DNA of 51,661 nucleotides, taken from Actinomycetes bacterium. Its GTDB lineage: Bacteria > Actinomycetota > Actinomycetes > Actinomycetales > Actinomycetaceae. Below the pieces are notes generated by a model, which was given only the letters and a program-made list of their open reading frames with translations, had not been told where the DNA came from and did not search any database. Below are positions 23,313 to 33,940 of the stretch, piece after piece. Numbering within the stretch: position 1 is the first letter of the stretch; the number at the start of each line of letters is the position of its first letter. The position numbers and the translations under genes are program-made. The stretch lies in contig JAEWEQ010000004.1 of assembly GCA_023389315.1 (NCBI GenBank), positions 1 to 51,661 on the forward strand. The letters run 5' to 3'.

Positions 23313-25073
23313 ATGTCCACTCTCACCGGCCAGATCCCCACCGTAGAAGACATCACCTGTACCAACTTGCGCCCACTGAAGCGCGCACTCATCTCCGTCT
23401 ACGACAAAACCGCGATCACCGACCTCGCCGCCCAACTCCACGCCGCCGGGGTGGAAATTGTCTCCACTGGTTCCACCGCCGCCACCATCGAAAAAAGTGG
23501 CGTGCCCGTAACCGCGGTAGAAGAACTCACCGGCTTCCCCGAGTGCCTCGGCGGCCGAGTAAAGACCCTACACCCGCGGGTGCACGCCGGGATCCTCGCC
23601 GACCGCACTCGTATTGAACACGTACGAGAGCTCTCCGGCCTGGGAATCGCCGGATTCGACCTGGTGGTATGCAACCTCTACCCCTTCGCCGACACCGTCG
23701 CCAGTGGGGCCGACTTCGCCGAATGTATAGAACAGATCGACATCGGCGGACCCACCATGGTGCGCGCCGCCGCGAAGAACCACGCCAGCGTCGCCATAGT
23801 CACCAACCCCGGAAAATACCAAGACATCGTCCAGGCCCTGGCAGCAGGAGGATTCACCGCCGACCAGCGCCGCGCCCTCGCCGCGGAAGCCTTCGCCCAC
23901 ACCGCCGCCTACGACGCCGCCGTCGCCACCTGGTTCACCACCCAAACGGAAACCGACCAACCCACCCCCGGATTCCTCGCCGGCACCTGGGAGCAGGTCG
24001 CGCAACTGCGCTACGGGGAAAACCCGCACCAAGCGGGCGCCGTTTACCAGGTCACCGGCACCGGGCTGGCCGGGCGCACCCCCGCCACCGGGATCGCCGC
24101 CGCCCGCCAACTCCACGGCAAAGCCATGAGCTTCAACAACTACACCGACGGGGATGCCGCCCTGCGCGCCGCCTACGACCACGCCGAACCGTGCGTGGCG
24201 ATCATCAAACACGCTAACCCCTGCGGCATTGCCATTGGCGAGGACGTGGCACAAGCTCACCTCCGAGCCCACGCCTGCGACCCGGTGTCCGCATTCGGCG
24301 GAGTCATCGCCGTGAACCGGGAAGTGAGCGTGGAACTAGCCCAACAAATCGCCCCCATTTTCACCGAAGTAGTGCTCGCCCCCAGCTACGCCGACGGCGC
24401 TTTGGAAGTGCTCCAAGCCAAGAAGAACTTGCGCGTACTGGAAGTTGATGCGCCCGCCACCGCCACCGTGGAGTTCAAACAAATCAGTGGCGGCCTGGTG
24501 GTGCAAAGCCGTGACGACATTGATGCCGAGGGCGACGTGGTGGAAAACTGGAAACTGGTCAGCGGCCAGGCCGCCGACGACCAGACCCTGCGGGACTTGG
24601 AGTTCGCCTGGCGCAGCGTGCGGGCGGTGCGTTCCAACGCGATACTGCTGGCCAAGGACGGGGCCTCCGTGGGCGTGGGCATGGGCCAAGTGAATCGGGT
24701 GGATTCCTGCCGCCTGGCGATCGAGCGGGCCAACACCTTAGGAGGCCGCGAAACCGGGGATGCCGCCACCAACACCGGTGGGGCTGGATCGGCCAATGGT
24801 GAAGGTAGCGGTGCATCCGTGGAAAGCGGGGCAGTGGGTGGCGCTCGCGGCGCTGACCTGCAAGTGGCACAACCGCCTCGCCGCAGCGAGGGCGCGGTCG
24901 CAGCTTCCGATGCGTTCTTCCCCTTCGCCGATGGGCTACAACTGCTGATCGACGCCGGCGTGAAAGCGGTAGTGCAGCCGGGCGGCTCTATCCGCGATGA
25001 GGAGGTGATCGTGGCGGCGCAAGCCGCAGGGATCACCATGTACTTCACCGGCACCCGCCACTTCTCCCACTAA
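23313..25073 (+). CDS. purH: Bifunctional AICAR transformylase / IMP cyclohydrolase
   Basis: A 586-residue enzyme for the last two steps of IMP synthesis. The N-terminal MGS-like cyclohydrolase domain shows ALISVYDKTAITDLAAQL, VSTGSTAATIE and LGGRVKTLHPRVHAGILA; the transformylase domain shows LRYGENPHQAGAVY, KAMSFNNYTDGDAA, KHANPCGIAIG, VSAFGGVIAVNREV and the C-terminal ADGLQLLIDAGVKAVVQPGG. A Gly/Ala/Ser-rich insertion of roughly 45 residues (about 476-525) separates the otherwise adjacent segments RANTLGG and SDAFFPFADGLQ; it is not part of usual PurH. Start ATG 23313 with GAGGAG. No purN gene precedes it. Under a ZTP riboswitch. Confidence 0.96.
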   Translation: MSTLTGQIPTVEDITCTNLRPLKRALISVYDKTAITDLAAQLHAAGVEIVSTGSTAATIEKSGVPVTAVEELTGFPECLGGRVKTLHPRVHAGILADRTRIEHVRELSGLGIAGFDLVVCNLYPFADTVASGADFAECIEQIDIGGPTMVRAAAKNHASVAIVTNPGKYQDIVQALAAGGFTADQRRALAAEAFAHTAAYDAAVATWFTTQTETDQPTPGFLAGTWEQVAQLRYGENPHQAGAVYQVTGTGLAGRTPATGIAAARQLHGKAMSFNNYTDGDAALRAAYDHAEPCVAIIKHANPCGIAIGEDVAQAHLRAHACDPVSAFGGVIAVNREVSVELAQQIAPIFTEVVLAPSYADGALEVLQAKKNLRVLEVDAPATATVEFKQISGGLVVQSRDDIDAEGDVVENWKLVSGQAADDQTLRDLEFAWRSVRAVRSNAILLAKDGASVGVGMGQVNRVDSCRLAIERANTLGGRETGDAATNTGGAGSANGEGSGASVESGAVGGARGADLQVAQPPRRSEGAVAASDAFFPFADGLQLLIDAGVKAVVQPGGSIRDEEVIVAAQAAGITMYFTGTRHFSH

Positions 25074-25282
25074 GCCGGCCGTGGCGTGCGGCGGGCCGCT
25101 TGGCCTGAGTCGAGGTTAGGCGGCCGCCGAATCGGATGGTGGCGTGTTGCGCAGCGGCGTGCGCTCCAAGGCCGCGTGCCTGCGCTCCAGCCGGCACAGA
25201 CCCACCCCCAGCCCAGTGCCCCACCAGCCCCGGCCCGGGCCAGGAATGCCCGCCTGCGCGAGGCTTGCACTAAAATGAGGGC

Positions 25283-25555
25283 GTGAGCACTCGGCGGATC
25301 CTGATAAGCATGGCGGTCACCTTCGTGACCACCGCTGTCGCTGCCGTCGCCATCACCGCCCTCGCCGGATATCTGAACGCCGCCCTGTGGATGCTCGTCG
25401 GCGTACTGGTGGTGGCCGCGATCCTCCGGGTCGCTTCCCGCTCCAAAGCTGCGTTCGCGGCCCGCTCCACCACCTTCGACGTGGCCTTCATCGCGCTGCT
25501 CGTGATCGCCCTGCTGCTGGTCATCCCCTACGCCAACCTGCCTTCGCCCGTGTGA
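25283..25555 (+). CDS. DUF3017-type small membrane protein
   Basis: A 90-residue protein with three membrane helices (LISMAVTFVTTAVAAVAITA, LWMLVGVLVVAAILRVA and VAFIALLVIALLLVIPYA) separated by the basic loop RVASRSKAAFAARS. This size and layout, and the position after purH, fit the actinobacterial DUF3017 family, whose function is unknown. GTG 25283 has GAGG just upstream. It ends nine bases before the adenine methylase gene, so both are probably cotranscribed. Confidence 0.75.
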   Translation: MSTRRILISMAVTFVTTAVAAVAITALAGYLNAALWMLVGVLVVAAILRVASRSKAAFAARSTTFDVAFIALLVIALLLVIPYANLPSPV

Positions 25556-25564
25556 GCCCCAGCC

Positions 25565-26650
25565 GTGTTCAAATACTTAGGATCCAAACGCGTCTTCGTG
25601 CCCGTCCTCGCCGACCTCGCGCGCGGCTGCGGCGCCACCACCGCGGTGGACCTATTCACCGGCACCACCCGCGTCGCCCAAGCTTTCAAACGCGAAGGCC
25701 TGCACGTCACCGCCACTGACCTGGCTACCTACTCCCACGTCCTCGCGCAAACCTACATCGCCACCGACGCAACCAAAATCGACCCCGACCACCTACAACA
25801 AACCCTCGACCACCTCAACCAACTACCCGGCACACGCGGCTACGTCACCCGCACTTTCTGCGAACAAGCCCGCTTCTTCCAACCCCACAACGGGCAGCGC
25901 ATCGACGCCATCCGCGACGCCATCGAAACCGACCACCCCGACGGCCCCCTCCGCCCCCTACTATTGACCTCCCTGATGGAAGCCGCCGACCGAGTGGACT
26001 CCACCACCGGGGTGCAAATGGCGTACCTGAAGAAGTGGGCGGCCAGGTCCTACCAAGACCTCCAACTACGCGCCCCCGCGCTCCTGCCCGGACCGGGCCG
26101 CGCCCTCCACGGGGATGCCACTGAACTGGTGCACCAGCTCCCACCCACCGAACTGCTCTACCTCGACCCGCCCTACAATCAGCACCGCTACTTCACCAAC
26201 TACCACATATGGGAAACCCTGGTGCGTTGGGACCAGCCGGAATCCTACGGGGTGGCGCGCAAACGGGTGGACGCACGCGAAGAACACACCAAGTCCGTGT
26301 TCAACTCCAAACCCCGTATGAAAACCGCGTTCTTCGACCTATTGCAAGCCGCCAAAGCACAAGTCGTGGCGGTGTCCTACAACAACGAAGCGTGGATCGA
26401 AGCGGAGGAAATGATCCACCAACTTAAACTCAGTGGTCACGACGACGTTCGCCTCCTCGAGTTCGACCACGCCCGGTACGTGGGGGCGCGCATTGGGATT
26501 TACAACCAGTTGGGTGAAAAAACCGGCAGCGTGTCGCACACCCGCAACAAAGAGTGGATCTTCGTGGCGGGGCCGAGCGACCGCGTGGAGGCCGCCTGCC
26601 GGGCCGTGGACGAAGGCATGCAGCGGCGCGAAAAAGAACGAGCGAAATAA
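25565..26650 (+). CDS. D12-class (Dam-type) DNA adenine methyltransferase, orphan
   Basis: A 361-residue N6-adenine methyltransferase of the alpha/D12 class. Motif I-like SAM-binding elements are KYLGSKR at residues 3-9 and DLFTGTTRVAQAF at 29-41; catalytic motif IV is LDPPYN with Asp201-Tyr204. The rest includes a helical recognition region (about 70-180). The start is GTG 25565, placed directly before the FKYLGSK motif that begins such enzymes. No restriction endonuclease or specificity gene is nearby, so it is most likely an orphan enzyme in a housekeeping setting (downstream of purH and DUF3017). The target sequence cannot be deduced from the protein. Confidence 0.85.
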   Translation: MFKYLGSKRVFVPVLADLARGCGATTAVDLFTGTTRVAQAFKREGLHVTATDLATYSHVLAQTYIATDATKIDPDHLQQTLDHLNQLPGTRGYVTRTFCEQARFFQPHNGQRIDAIRDAIETDHPDGPLRPLLLTSLMEAADRVDSTTGVQMAYLKKWAARSYQDLQLRAPALLPGPGRALHGDATELVHQLPPTELLYLDPPYNQHRYFTNYHIWETLVRWDQPESYGVARKRVDAREEHTKSVFNSKPRMKTAFFDLLQAAKAQVVAVSYNNEAWIEAEEMIHQLKLSGHDDVRLLEFDHARYVGARIGIYNQLGEKTGSVSHTRNKEWIFVAGPSDRVEAACRAVDEGMQRREKERAK

Positions 26651-26730
26651 AGCGGGCCGGAGGACTCACCTGCAAGGCCCCATACAAGTGAGATAATGGC
26701 TAACAAGTGAATTTCCAAGCGGAGGCAAAG

Positions 26731-29022
26731 ATGGCACAAACATCAGCCAGCGAACCCACCCAACGAATCGGCGTACTCACCTCCGGGGGAGACGCCCAAG
26801 GCATGAACGCCGCGGTGCGTGCCGTGGTGCGCACCAGCCTAGAAATGGGCGCCCAACCCTACGCCATCATGGAAGGCTGGCAAGGCGCCGTCGACGGGGG
26901 AGAGCGCATCAAGAAAATGGGATGGTCCGACGTCTCCGCCATCCTCAACGAGGGCGGCACCATCATTGGTACCGCACGTTGCGACGCCTTCCGTGAAAAA
27001 GAAGGCCGCATCACGGCGTGCCGTAACCTACTCGAACACGGCATCGATCGTCTGGTGGTGATCGGTGGGGACGGGTCCCTGACCGGCACCAACGAGTTCA
27101 AGAACGAATGGCCCGAACTGGTGTCCATCCTGCTTGAGCGCGGGGAAATCAGCCAAGAAACCGCCGACGCCCACCCCCTGCTGATGATCGTGGGCCTGGT
27201 CGGATCCATCGACAACGACCTGGTGGGCACCGACATGACCATTGGGGCGGACTCCGCCCTGAACCGCATCGTCGACGCTATTGACGACATTTCCTCCACC
27301 GCCGCCTCCCACCAACGCACCTTCGTGATTGAAGTAATGGGACGCCACTGCGGATACCTGCCCCTAATGAGTGCGGTCGCCGGCGGCGCGGACTACGTGT
27401 TCACCCCCGAAAACCCACCCACCGTGGGATGGCAAGATGACATGGCACAAAAACTCCGCCTGGGGCGCGACGCCGGGCGGCGCGACTCCATCGTCATCGT
27501 CGCCGAAGGCGCCGCCGACGCGGAAGGCAACCGCATCACCAGCAATGACGTGGCCGACGCCATTAAAGACAAACTCGGGGTGGCCCCGCGCATCACTATC
27601 CTCGGGCACGTGCAACGCGGTGGCACGCCCTCGGCCTACGACCGGTGGATGTCCACCCTGCTGGGCTACGGTGCCGCCCAAGAGATCCTCACCGGGGACC
27701 CCACCGCGCCGGCCAACATCATCGGGGTGCGTCACAACCGACTCACCCGCATACCCCTGGTGGAGGCCGTCGCCACCACCCGCGGCGTGGCGGACCTGAT
27801 CGCCAACAAAGACTTCGAAGCCGCCATGGGGGCGCGTGGGCGCAGCTTCCAAAAGATGATGCGCATCAACCAGATCCTGTCCGAACCACCCCAGACTGCC
27901 GCCACCCACGTGCGCGAAGGCGCTAAACGAGTGGCCATCATCCACGCCGGCGGGCTCGCCCCCGGGATGAACACCGCCGCCCGCGCCGCTGTGCGCGTCG
28001 GCCTGGACGCCGGCCTCGAGATGCTCGGCGTACAAGGATCCTTCCAAGGCCTGATCGACTCCAACGTGCGCGAACTAGTGTGGTCCGACGTGGAAGGGTG
28101 GGCCTTCAAAGGCGGGGCGGAACTGGGAACCCGCCGCCCCGTACCCCCGGTAGAAGAGTTCTACGCCATGGGCCGGGCGATTGAAAACAACCGCATCGAC
28201 GCACTCCTAGTGATCGGCGGGCTAAACGCCTACCTCACCGTGCACGACATGGTGAAAGAACGCGACCGCTACCCCGCCTTCAACATCCCCATGATGCTGG
28301 TGCCCGCCACCATCGACAACAACCTCCCCGGGTCTGAACTTTCCATTGGGGCTGACACCGCCCTCAACAACGCGGTGTGGGCACTGGACCGCATCAAAGA
28401 ATCCGCCGCCGCCTCCAAACGCTGCTTTGTGGCGGACGCCATGGGACGCCAATGCGGCTACCTGGCGTTCATGGCGGGCCTAGCGTCGGGCGCGGAGAAG
28501 GTCTACCTCAACGAAATGCCCATGGACTTGGCTTCCATTTCCAAAGACGCAGCCTACCTGCAAGAAAGTTTCGCCGCCGGGCGGCGCCTGTTCCTGGTGG
28601 TGCGCAACGAACAAGCCCACCCCACCTACAACCGGGAGTTCTTAGCAAGGGTATTCGAATCCGAAGGCCACCACATGTACGACGTGCGCCACTCCGCCCT
28701 CGGACACCTGCAACAGGGCGGATCACCCTCGCCCTTCGACCGGCTACTAGCCACCCGACTGGTGTACGAGGCGATTATGGAACTGTCCGAAATCCTCGAC
28801 CGCGGTGGGCACGACGCGCGCTACATCGGGATGGCGGGTGCGAAAGTGGCTTCCCAACCGGTGGAACACATGATGGATGAACTCGACATCGCCTACCGGC
28901 GCCCCCGCCAACAGTGGTGGCTGTCGCTCTTCCCCGTGATCCCAGTGGTATCCATGCCCCAAGGTGACGTGGTGCCCACCCCCATTCCGATCGCCGATCC
29001 CGAATCCGTGACCAAATTCTGA
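26731..29022 (+). CDS. pfk: 6-phosphofructokinase, tandem-domain eukaryote-like form
   Basis: A 763-residue protein made of two phosphofructokinase domains, about twice the usual bacterial length (~320-340). The N-half looks catalytic: LTSGGDAQGMNAAVRAVVR, GGTIIGTARCDAFREKEGR, VIGGDGSLTGTNEF, VGSIDNDLVGTDMTIG, EVMGRHCGYLPL and HVQRGGTPSAYDR; these blocks read like animal and fungal ATP-PFK1. The C-half is similar but altered: IHAGGLAPGMNTAARA, VIGGLNAYLT in place of GGDGS, PATIDNNLPGSELSIG with Asn for the second Asp, and DAMGRQCGYLAF. In eukaryotic PFK the C-half became the allosteric part; the same is likely here. ATG 26731 was chosen because GGAGG lies six bases upstream (GTG 26707 is the open-frame start). 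Followed by pgi after 36 bp. Confidence 0.93.
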   Translation: MAQTSASEPTQRIGVLTSGGDAQGMNAAVRAVVRTSLEMGAQPYAIMEGWQGAVDGGERIKKMGWSDVSAILNEGGTIIGTARCDAFREKEGRITACRNLLEHGIDRLVVIGGDGSLTGTNEFKNEWPELVSILLERGEISQETADAHPLLMIVGLVGSIDNDLVGTDMTIGADSALNRIVDAIDDISSTAASHQRTFVIEVMGRHCGYLPLMSAVAGGADYVFTPENPPTVGWQDDMAQKLRLGRDAGRRDSIVIVAEGAADAEGNRITSNDVADAIKDKLGVAPRITILGHVQRGGTPSAYDRWMSTLLGYGAAQEILTGDPTAPANIIGVRHNRLTRIPLVEAVATTRGVADLIANKDFEAAMGARGRSFQKMMRINQILSEPPQTAATHVREGAKRVAIIHAGGLAPGMNTAARAAVRVGLDAGLEMLGVQGSFQGLIDSNVRELVWSDVEGWAFKGGAELGTRRPVPPVEEFYAMGRAIENNRIDALLVIGGLNAYLTVHDMVKERDRYPAFNIPMMLVPATIDNNLPGSELSIGADTALNNAVWALDRIKESAAASKRCFVADAMGRQCGYLAFMAGLASGAEKVYLNEMPMDLASISKDAAYLQESFAAGRRLFLVVRNEQAHPTYNREFLARVFESEGHHMYDVRHSALGHLQQGGSPSPFDRLLATRLVYEAIMELSEILDRGGHDARYIGMAGAKVASQPVEHMMDELDIAYRRPRQQWWLSLFPVIPVVSMPQGDVVPTPIPIADPESVTKF

Positions 29023-29058
29023 GCCCCGTTAACCCTACGAAATGAGGACGAAACGAAA

Positions 29059-30756
<1,698 letters not shown>

Positions 30757-30786
30757 CGGCGCCCGCCAGCGGCGACAGATATGCGA

Positions 30787-30828
30787 AGCGGTGTGGGAGC
30801 ACCTGGTTATTGGTGCTCCCACACCGCT
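30787..30828 (+). terminator. Strong terminator after pgi
   Basis: A perfect 17-bp inverted repeat (AGCGGTGTGGGAGCACC and complement) with an 8-nt loop, 30 nt after the pgi stop. There is only a weak T-rich stretch after it (GACTTATTA). Confidence 0.9.
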
Positions 30829-30853
30829 GACTTATTACCAGCGGCTTCGGCCC

Positions 30854-30922
30854 GGCCCACCGGCCTCGGGAATCCTGGCCCACCGGCCTCAGGAATCCTG
30901 GCCCACCGGCCTCGGGAATTCT
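30854..30922. repeat. Three tandem 23-bp repeats
   Basis: Three adjacent 23-bp copies (30854-30876, 30877-30899, 30900-30922) of GGCCCACCGGCCTCGGGAATCCT-type sequence, split here as GGCCCACCGGCCTC plus RGGAATYCT, with one change in each of copies two and three. They lie in the gap between the convergent pgi and ppk2 genes. Each unit holds a GGCC-rich self-complementary core. Confidence 0.92.
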
Positions 30923-30963
30923 GGCCCTCAAACCCGCCCCGAGGGTGGCAGTGGGGGATGTCG

Positions 30964-32001
30964 TCAGCGGTGAGCGCTGATCGCCTCATCGGTCATAGTC
31001 AACGCCAAGCGCGCCTTATTCGTCTCCACATCGAAATCCGCATCCGGCCAGGCCGGATTAATGTCCTCCAACGTGCGAGTAATGATCTCCGTAATCGCCA
31101 GGCGCGCGTACCACTTGCGATCCGCCGGGATCAGATACCACGGGGCAATCTGGGTAGAAGTGCGGCGCAAAACCTCCTCATACGCCAGCTGGTAAGAGTT
31201 CCAATCATCGCGCACATCCAGATCATGCGGGGAGAACTTCCAATGTTTGTCACAGCGCTCCAACCGTTCCATCAGACGCTCGCCCTGCTCCTGGTAAGAC
31301 ACCATCAGGCAGAACTTCAACACCCGCATCCCGCCCTCCACCGCGATGCGTTCCATCTCGTAAATGTCGTGGTAACGGGAGTTCAACACGTCCTCGTCCA
31401 CCGCCCACGACTGGCCCGACTCATCGGGACGACCGGTTTTCGCCTCCGCCGTGGGGACCAGTAAATCCTCATACTGGGAACGGTCAAACAAGCCGATGAT
31501 CCCAGGAGCGGGGAGCTCACGCTTGACGCGGTCCAAGAAATGTTCCCGGCGCTGCGCCTCCGTGGGAGCCTTGAAAGCCTTCAAATGGATGCCCTGCGGA
31601 TCCACCATGGACATTACGTGACGCGCCACCCCGCCTTTGCCGGCAGTGTCCAACCCCTGCACGATCACCAGCACACTGTCACGCGCCCCGTTCTTACCCT
31701 GAGCGAACAGGCGCTCTTGCAAATCAGCCATCTGCTCCCCGCGGGCCTTCATGAAGTCCTTACCCGCTTTCTTCCCGGCTTCCCAACCAGGAGTGCTAGA
31801 GCGGTCAACTTCAGACAACACCAAGTCAGCGTCGACCCGCAGCAAATTCCGTGGATCATCACTCCACTGCGGGGCCGCCGATAGTGCCTCACTGATCTGC
31901 TCCGAGGCTGACGCCCGCGCCTGCTTCACTTGCTTCACCACCGCTTTGGCGCGCTTAATGGCCGCCTTACGGCGCTGCTTCTCAATCCCCTTAGATGCCA
32001 C
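30964..32001 (-). CDS. ppk2: PPK2-family polyphosphate:nucleotide phosphotransferase
   Basis: A 345-residue kinase of the PPK2 family, which moves phosphate between polyphosphate and nucleotides. After a Lys/Arg-rich N-terminal helix (1-45) and a linker, the P-loop is GLDTAGKGG at residues 116-124 with the conserved Asp118. The lid/Walker B region contains LFDRSQYEDLLVP, and the family stretch LKFCLMVSYQEQGERLMERLE plus KHWKFSPHDLDVRDDWNSY and PWYLIPADRKWYARLAI follow. One PPK2 domain only. Substrate class (ADP/GDP or AMP) cannot be set by eye. ATG 32001 has AAAGGAG upstream (minus strand). It is divergent from the NhaC gene. Confidence 0.92.
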   Translation of the reverse strand: MASKGIEKQRRKAAIKRAKAVVKQVKQARASASEQISEALSAAPQWSDDPRNLLRVDADLVLSEVDRSSTPGWEAGKKAGKDFMKARGEQMADLQERLFAQGKNGARDSVLVIVQGLDTAGKGGVARHVMSMVDPQGIHLKAFKAPTEAQRREHFLDRVKRELPAPGIIGLFDRSQYEDLLVPTAEAKTGRPDESGQSWAVDEDVLNSRYHDIYEMERIAVEGGMRVLKFCLMVSYQEQGERLMERLERCDKHWKFSPHDLDVRDDWNSYQLAYEEVLRRTSTQIAPWYLIPADRKWYARLAITEIITRTLEDINPAWPDADFDVETNKARLALTMTDEAISAHR

Positions 32002-32122
32002 AACCGGCTCCTTTCACTCTCCCCGCCATGGTAACGCGCAGCCCCCACCGACGCGCACTAACCAGGCCACGCGGGTAGGGTAAAACCAGCGTCAAAGAGC
32101 ACAGGCTAGTGAAAGCGCAAAC

Positions 32123-33550
32123 ATGTTGGAAACCCAAACCCGCGAACCCAACTTCGCCCCCGCCCTCGTCACCTTCCTCAGCGTGATCGCCACCATCAGT
32201 ATCGGGCTGGCGGTATTTCACGCCGACCTGCACCTGCTAATGCTGATCGCGTTAGCCATCGTGATCGTCTCCGCGCTGGTGGTGGCGCGGCGCACTCCGC
32301 TGGAAATCGTGCGCGCTATCGGGAAGGGACTGTGGGAAGCACGCACCGCCCTCGTCATCTTCGTGCTGATTGGTGCCCTCATCGCCGCGCTCATCCAAGC
32401 TGGCACCGTCGCCACCCTCATCCACTGGGGCGTGACCCTGATAAGTCCCACCTGGTTCCTACCCGCAGCACTGATCCTGTCATGCCTGATGTCGATTGCC
32501 ACCGGCACCGCGTGGGGCACCGCGGGCACTGCCGGCGTGGTACTGATCGGGATTGGCGCGGCCATGGACATCCCGCTGCCACTGGTCGCGGGCGTAGTGG
32601 TTTCCGGGGCGGCCTTTGGGGACAAAATGAGCCCGGTGTCAGACACCACCAACCTGGCGGCCATGGCAGCTGACACCGACCTGTACCGCCACATCCGCTC
32701 CATGACTTACACCACCGGCCCGACTCTGTTGATCGTGGCCGTGGCTTACACCCTCACCGGAATGGTGCTGGGCGCGAATCCCTTACCGCAAGCCCAACTG
32801 CAAACCCTCACCGGGGCGATCGCCAGTCACTACCACGTGGGGTGGGTGACGGCTATCCCGTTCCTGGTGCTCATCGGGTTCGGCCTGGCCCGCGTCAAAG
32901 CCGTGTGGTCCATGCTGGCCGCCACCGTCACCGCGATTGTGCTTGGCTGGCTCTATCAGGGCACGGCGCTGGGTGAAATCCTGCGCGCCCTGTGGAGCGG
33001 TGGGCACGCCAACACCGGGGTGGAAACCATCGATGACCTGTTCAGCCGTGGGGGAGTGACCTCCATGTGGTTCACCCTGGTGCTGTCCGTACAAGCACTG
33101 GCGCTGGGGGCCATGCTGTCGCGCTTTGGCTACATGCGCACCATTATTGAGGGGCTGCTGCGGCGCGTGCAGCGCGTCGGCTCCCTGGTGGCCACCACCA
33201 TTGGGGCGGCCCTGGTGGGGAACCTGGGAATGGGGGAGGCCTACATGTCGATCGTGCTGGGAGGGCAGCTTTTCCGTGACGAGTACGATCGGCGGGGTGT
33301 CGACCGAGCCGTCCTTTCACGGTGCCTGGAAGAAGGCGCCACCCTCACCACGCCGCTGATCCCGTGGACCACCGCGGGCGTGTTCTTCGCCGGGACCCTT
33401 TCGGTGCCCACCATCGAATACTTGCCCTACGCCTGGTTGAACCTGCTGAACCCCCTGGTCGGGGTGCTCTTTGCCTACCTGGGGTGGGGCCTGCTGCGAT
33501 CCAAGGGGCGCGTCACCGCTCCGGGAGTGGGTGACACGCGGGTGGCGTGA
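32123..33550 (+). CDS. nhaC: NhaC-family Na+/H+ antiporter
   Basis: A 475-residue membrane transporter with about 11-12 hydrophobic helices. The NhaC hallmarks are CLMSIATGTAWGTAGTAGVV in the N-half and GAAFGDKMSPVSDTTNLAA, with the conserved polar motif of the family, in the middle. A repeated C-half region contains LVGNLGMGEAYMSIVLGGQLF and the LTTPLIPWTTAGVFFAGTL loop. It would export Na+ in exchange for H+. A malate/lactate or dicarboxylate role is possible in this broad superfamily. ATG 32123 was taken; the SD is weak (GTGAAAGCG). Confidence 0.9.
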   Translation: MLETQTREPNFAPALVTFLSVIATISIGLAVFHADLHLLMLIALAIVIVSALVVARRTPLEIVRAIGKGLWEARTALVIFVLIGALIAALIQAGTVATLIHWGVTLISPTWFLPAALILSCLMSIATGTAWGTAGTAGVVLIGIGAAMDIPLPLVAGVVVSGAAFGDKMSPVSDTTNLAAMAADTDLYRHIRSMTYTTGPTLLIVAVAYTLTGMVLGANPLPQAQLQTLTGAIASHYHVGWVTAIPFLVLIGFGLARVKAVWSMLAATVTAIVLGWLYQGTALGEILRALWSGGHANTGVETIDDLFSRGGVTSMWFTLVLSVQALALGAMLSRFGYMRTIIEGLLRRVQRVGSLVATTIGAALVGNLGMGEAYMSIVLGGQLFRDEYDRRGVDRAVLSRCLEEGATLTTPLIPWTTAGVFFAGTLSVPTIEYLPYAWLNLLNPLVGVLFAYLGWGLLRSKGRVTAPGVGDTRVA

Positions 33551-33630
33551 GCCGCTGAATGCTCTGGCGTAATCTTGCCCGTCCGGGCGCGCGGCCTTCC
33601 GCAACCCTGAAATAGTGGTGATCCAGCCGG

Positions 33631-33770
33631 TGGTCCTGCCCGTCGGGGTGGGCGGCAGCTGGGGCGAGGGACGTTTGGGAGTACGTGGGGCCTGGTCCTG
33701 CCCGTCGGCGTGGGAGGCAGCTGGGGCGGGGGACGTTCGGGAGTACGTGGGGGCCTGGTCCTGCCCATCC
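33631..33770. repeat. Degenerate 62/63-bp tandem repeats
   Basis: Two full copies (33631-33692, 33693-33755) and the start of a third (33756-33770) of a unit beginning TGGTCCTGCCCGTCGG and containing GGCAGCTGGGGCG and GGGAGTACGTGGGG. They fill the gap between nhaC and mdh. The unit is not a hairpin, and I see no coding signal. Confidence 0.88.
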
Positions 33771-33940
33771 GCGCCCGTGGGCGCTGTGCGTGGCGCGTTC
33801 CCCTCCGACCCCGACCTGGCGGGAACCTTCGAAAACCCTAGGAACAGGACTGAAGTGGGAGGCAACCGGTGCGCTCGCGCACTAACATAGAAACGATGGG
33901 GCTAAAGCCCCGGCACTTTCCACATGTTAGGAGACACCAC

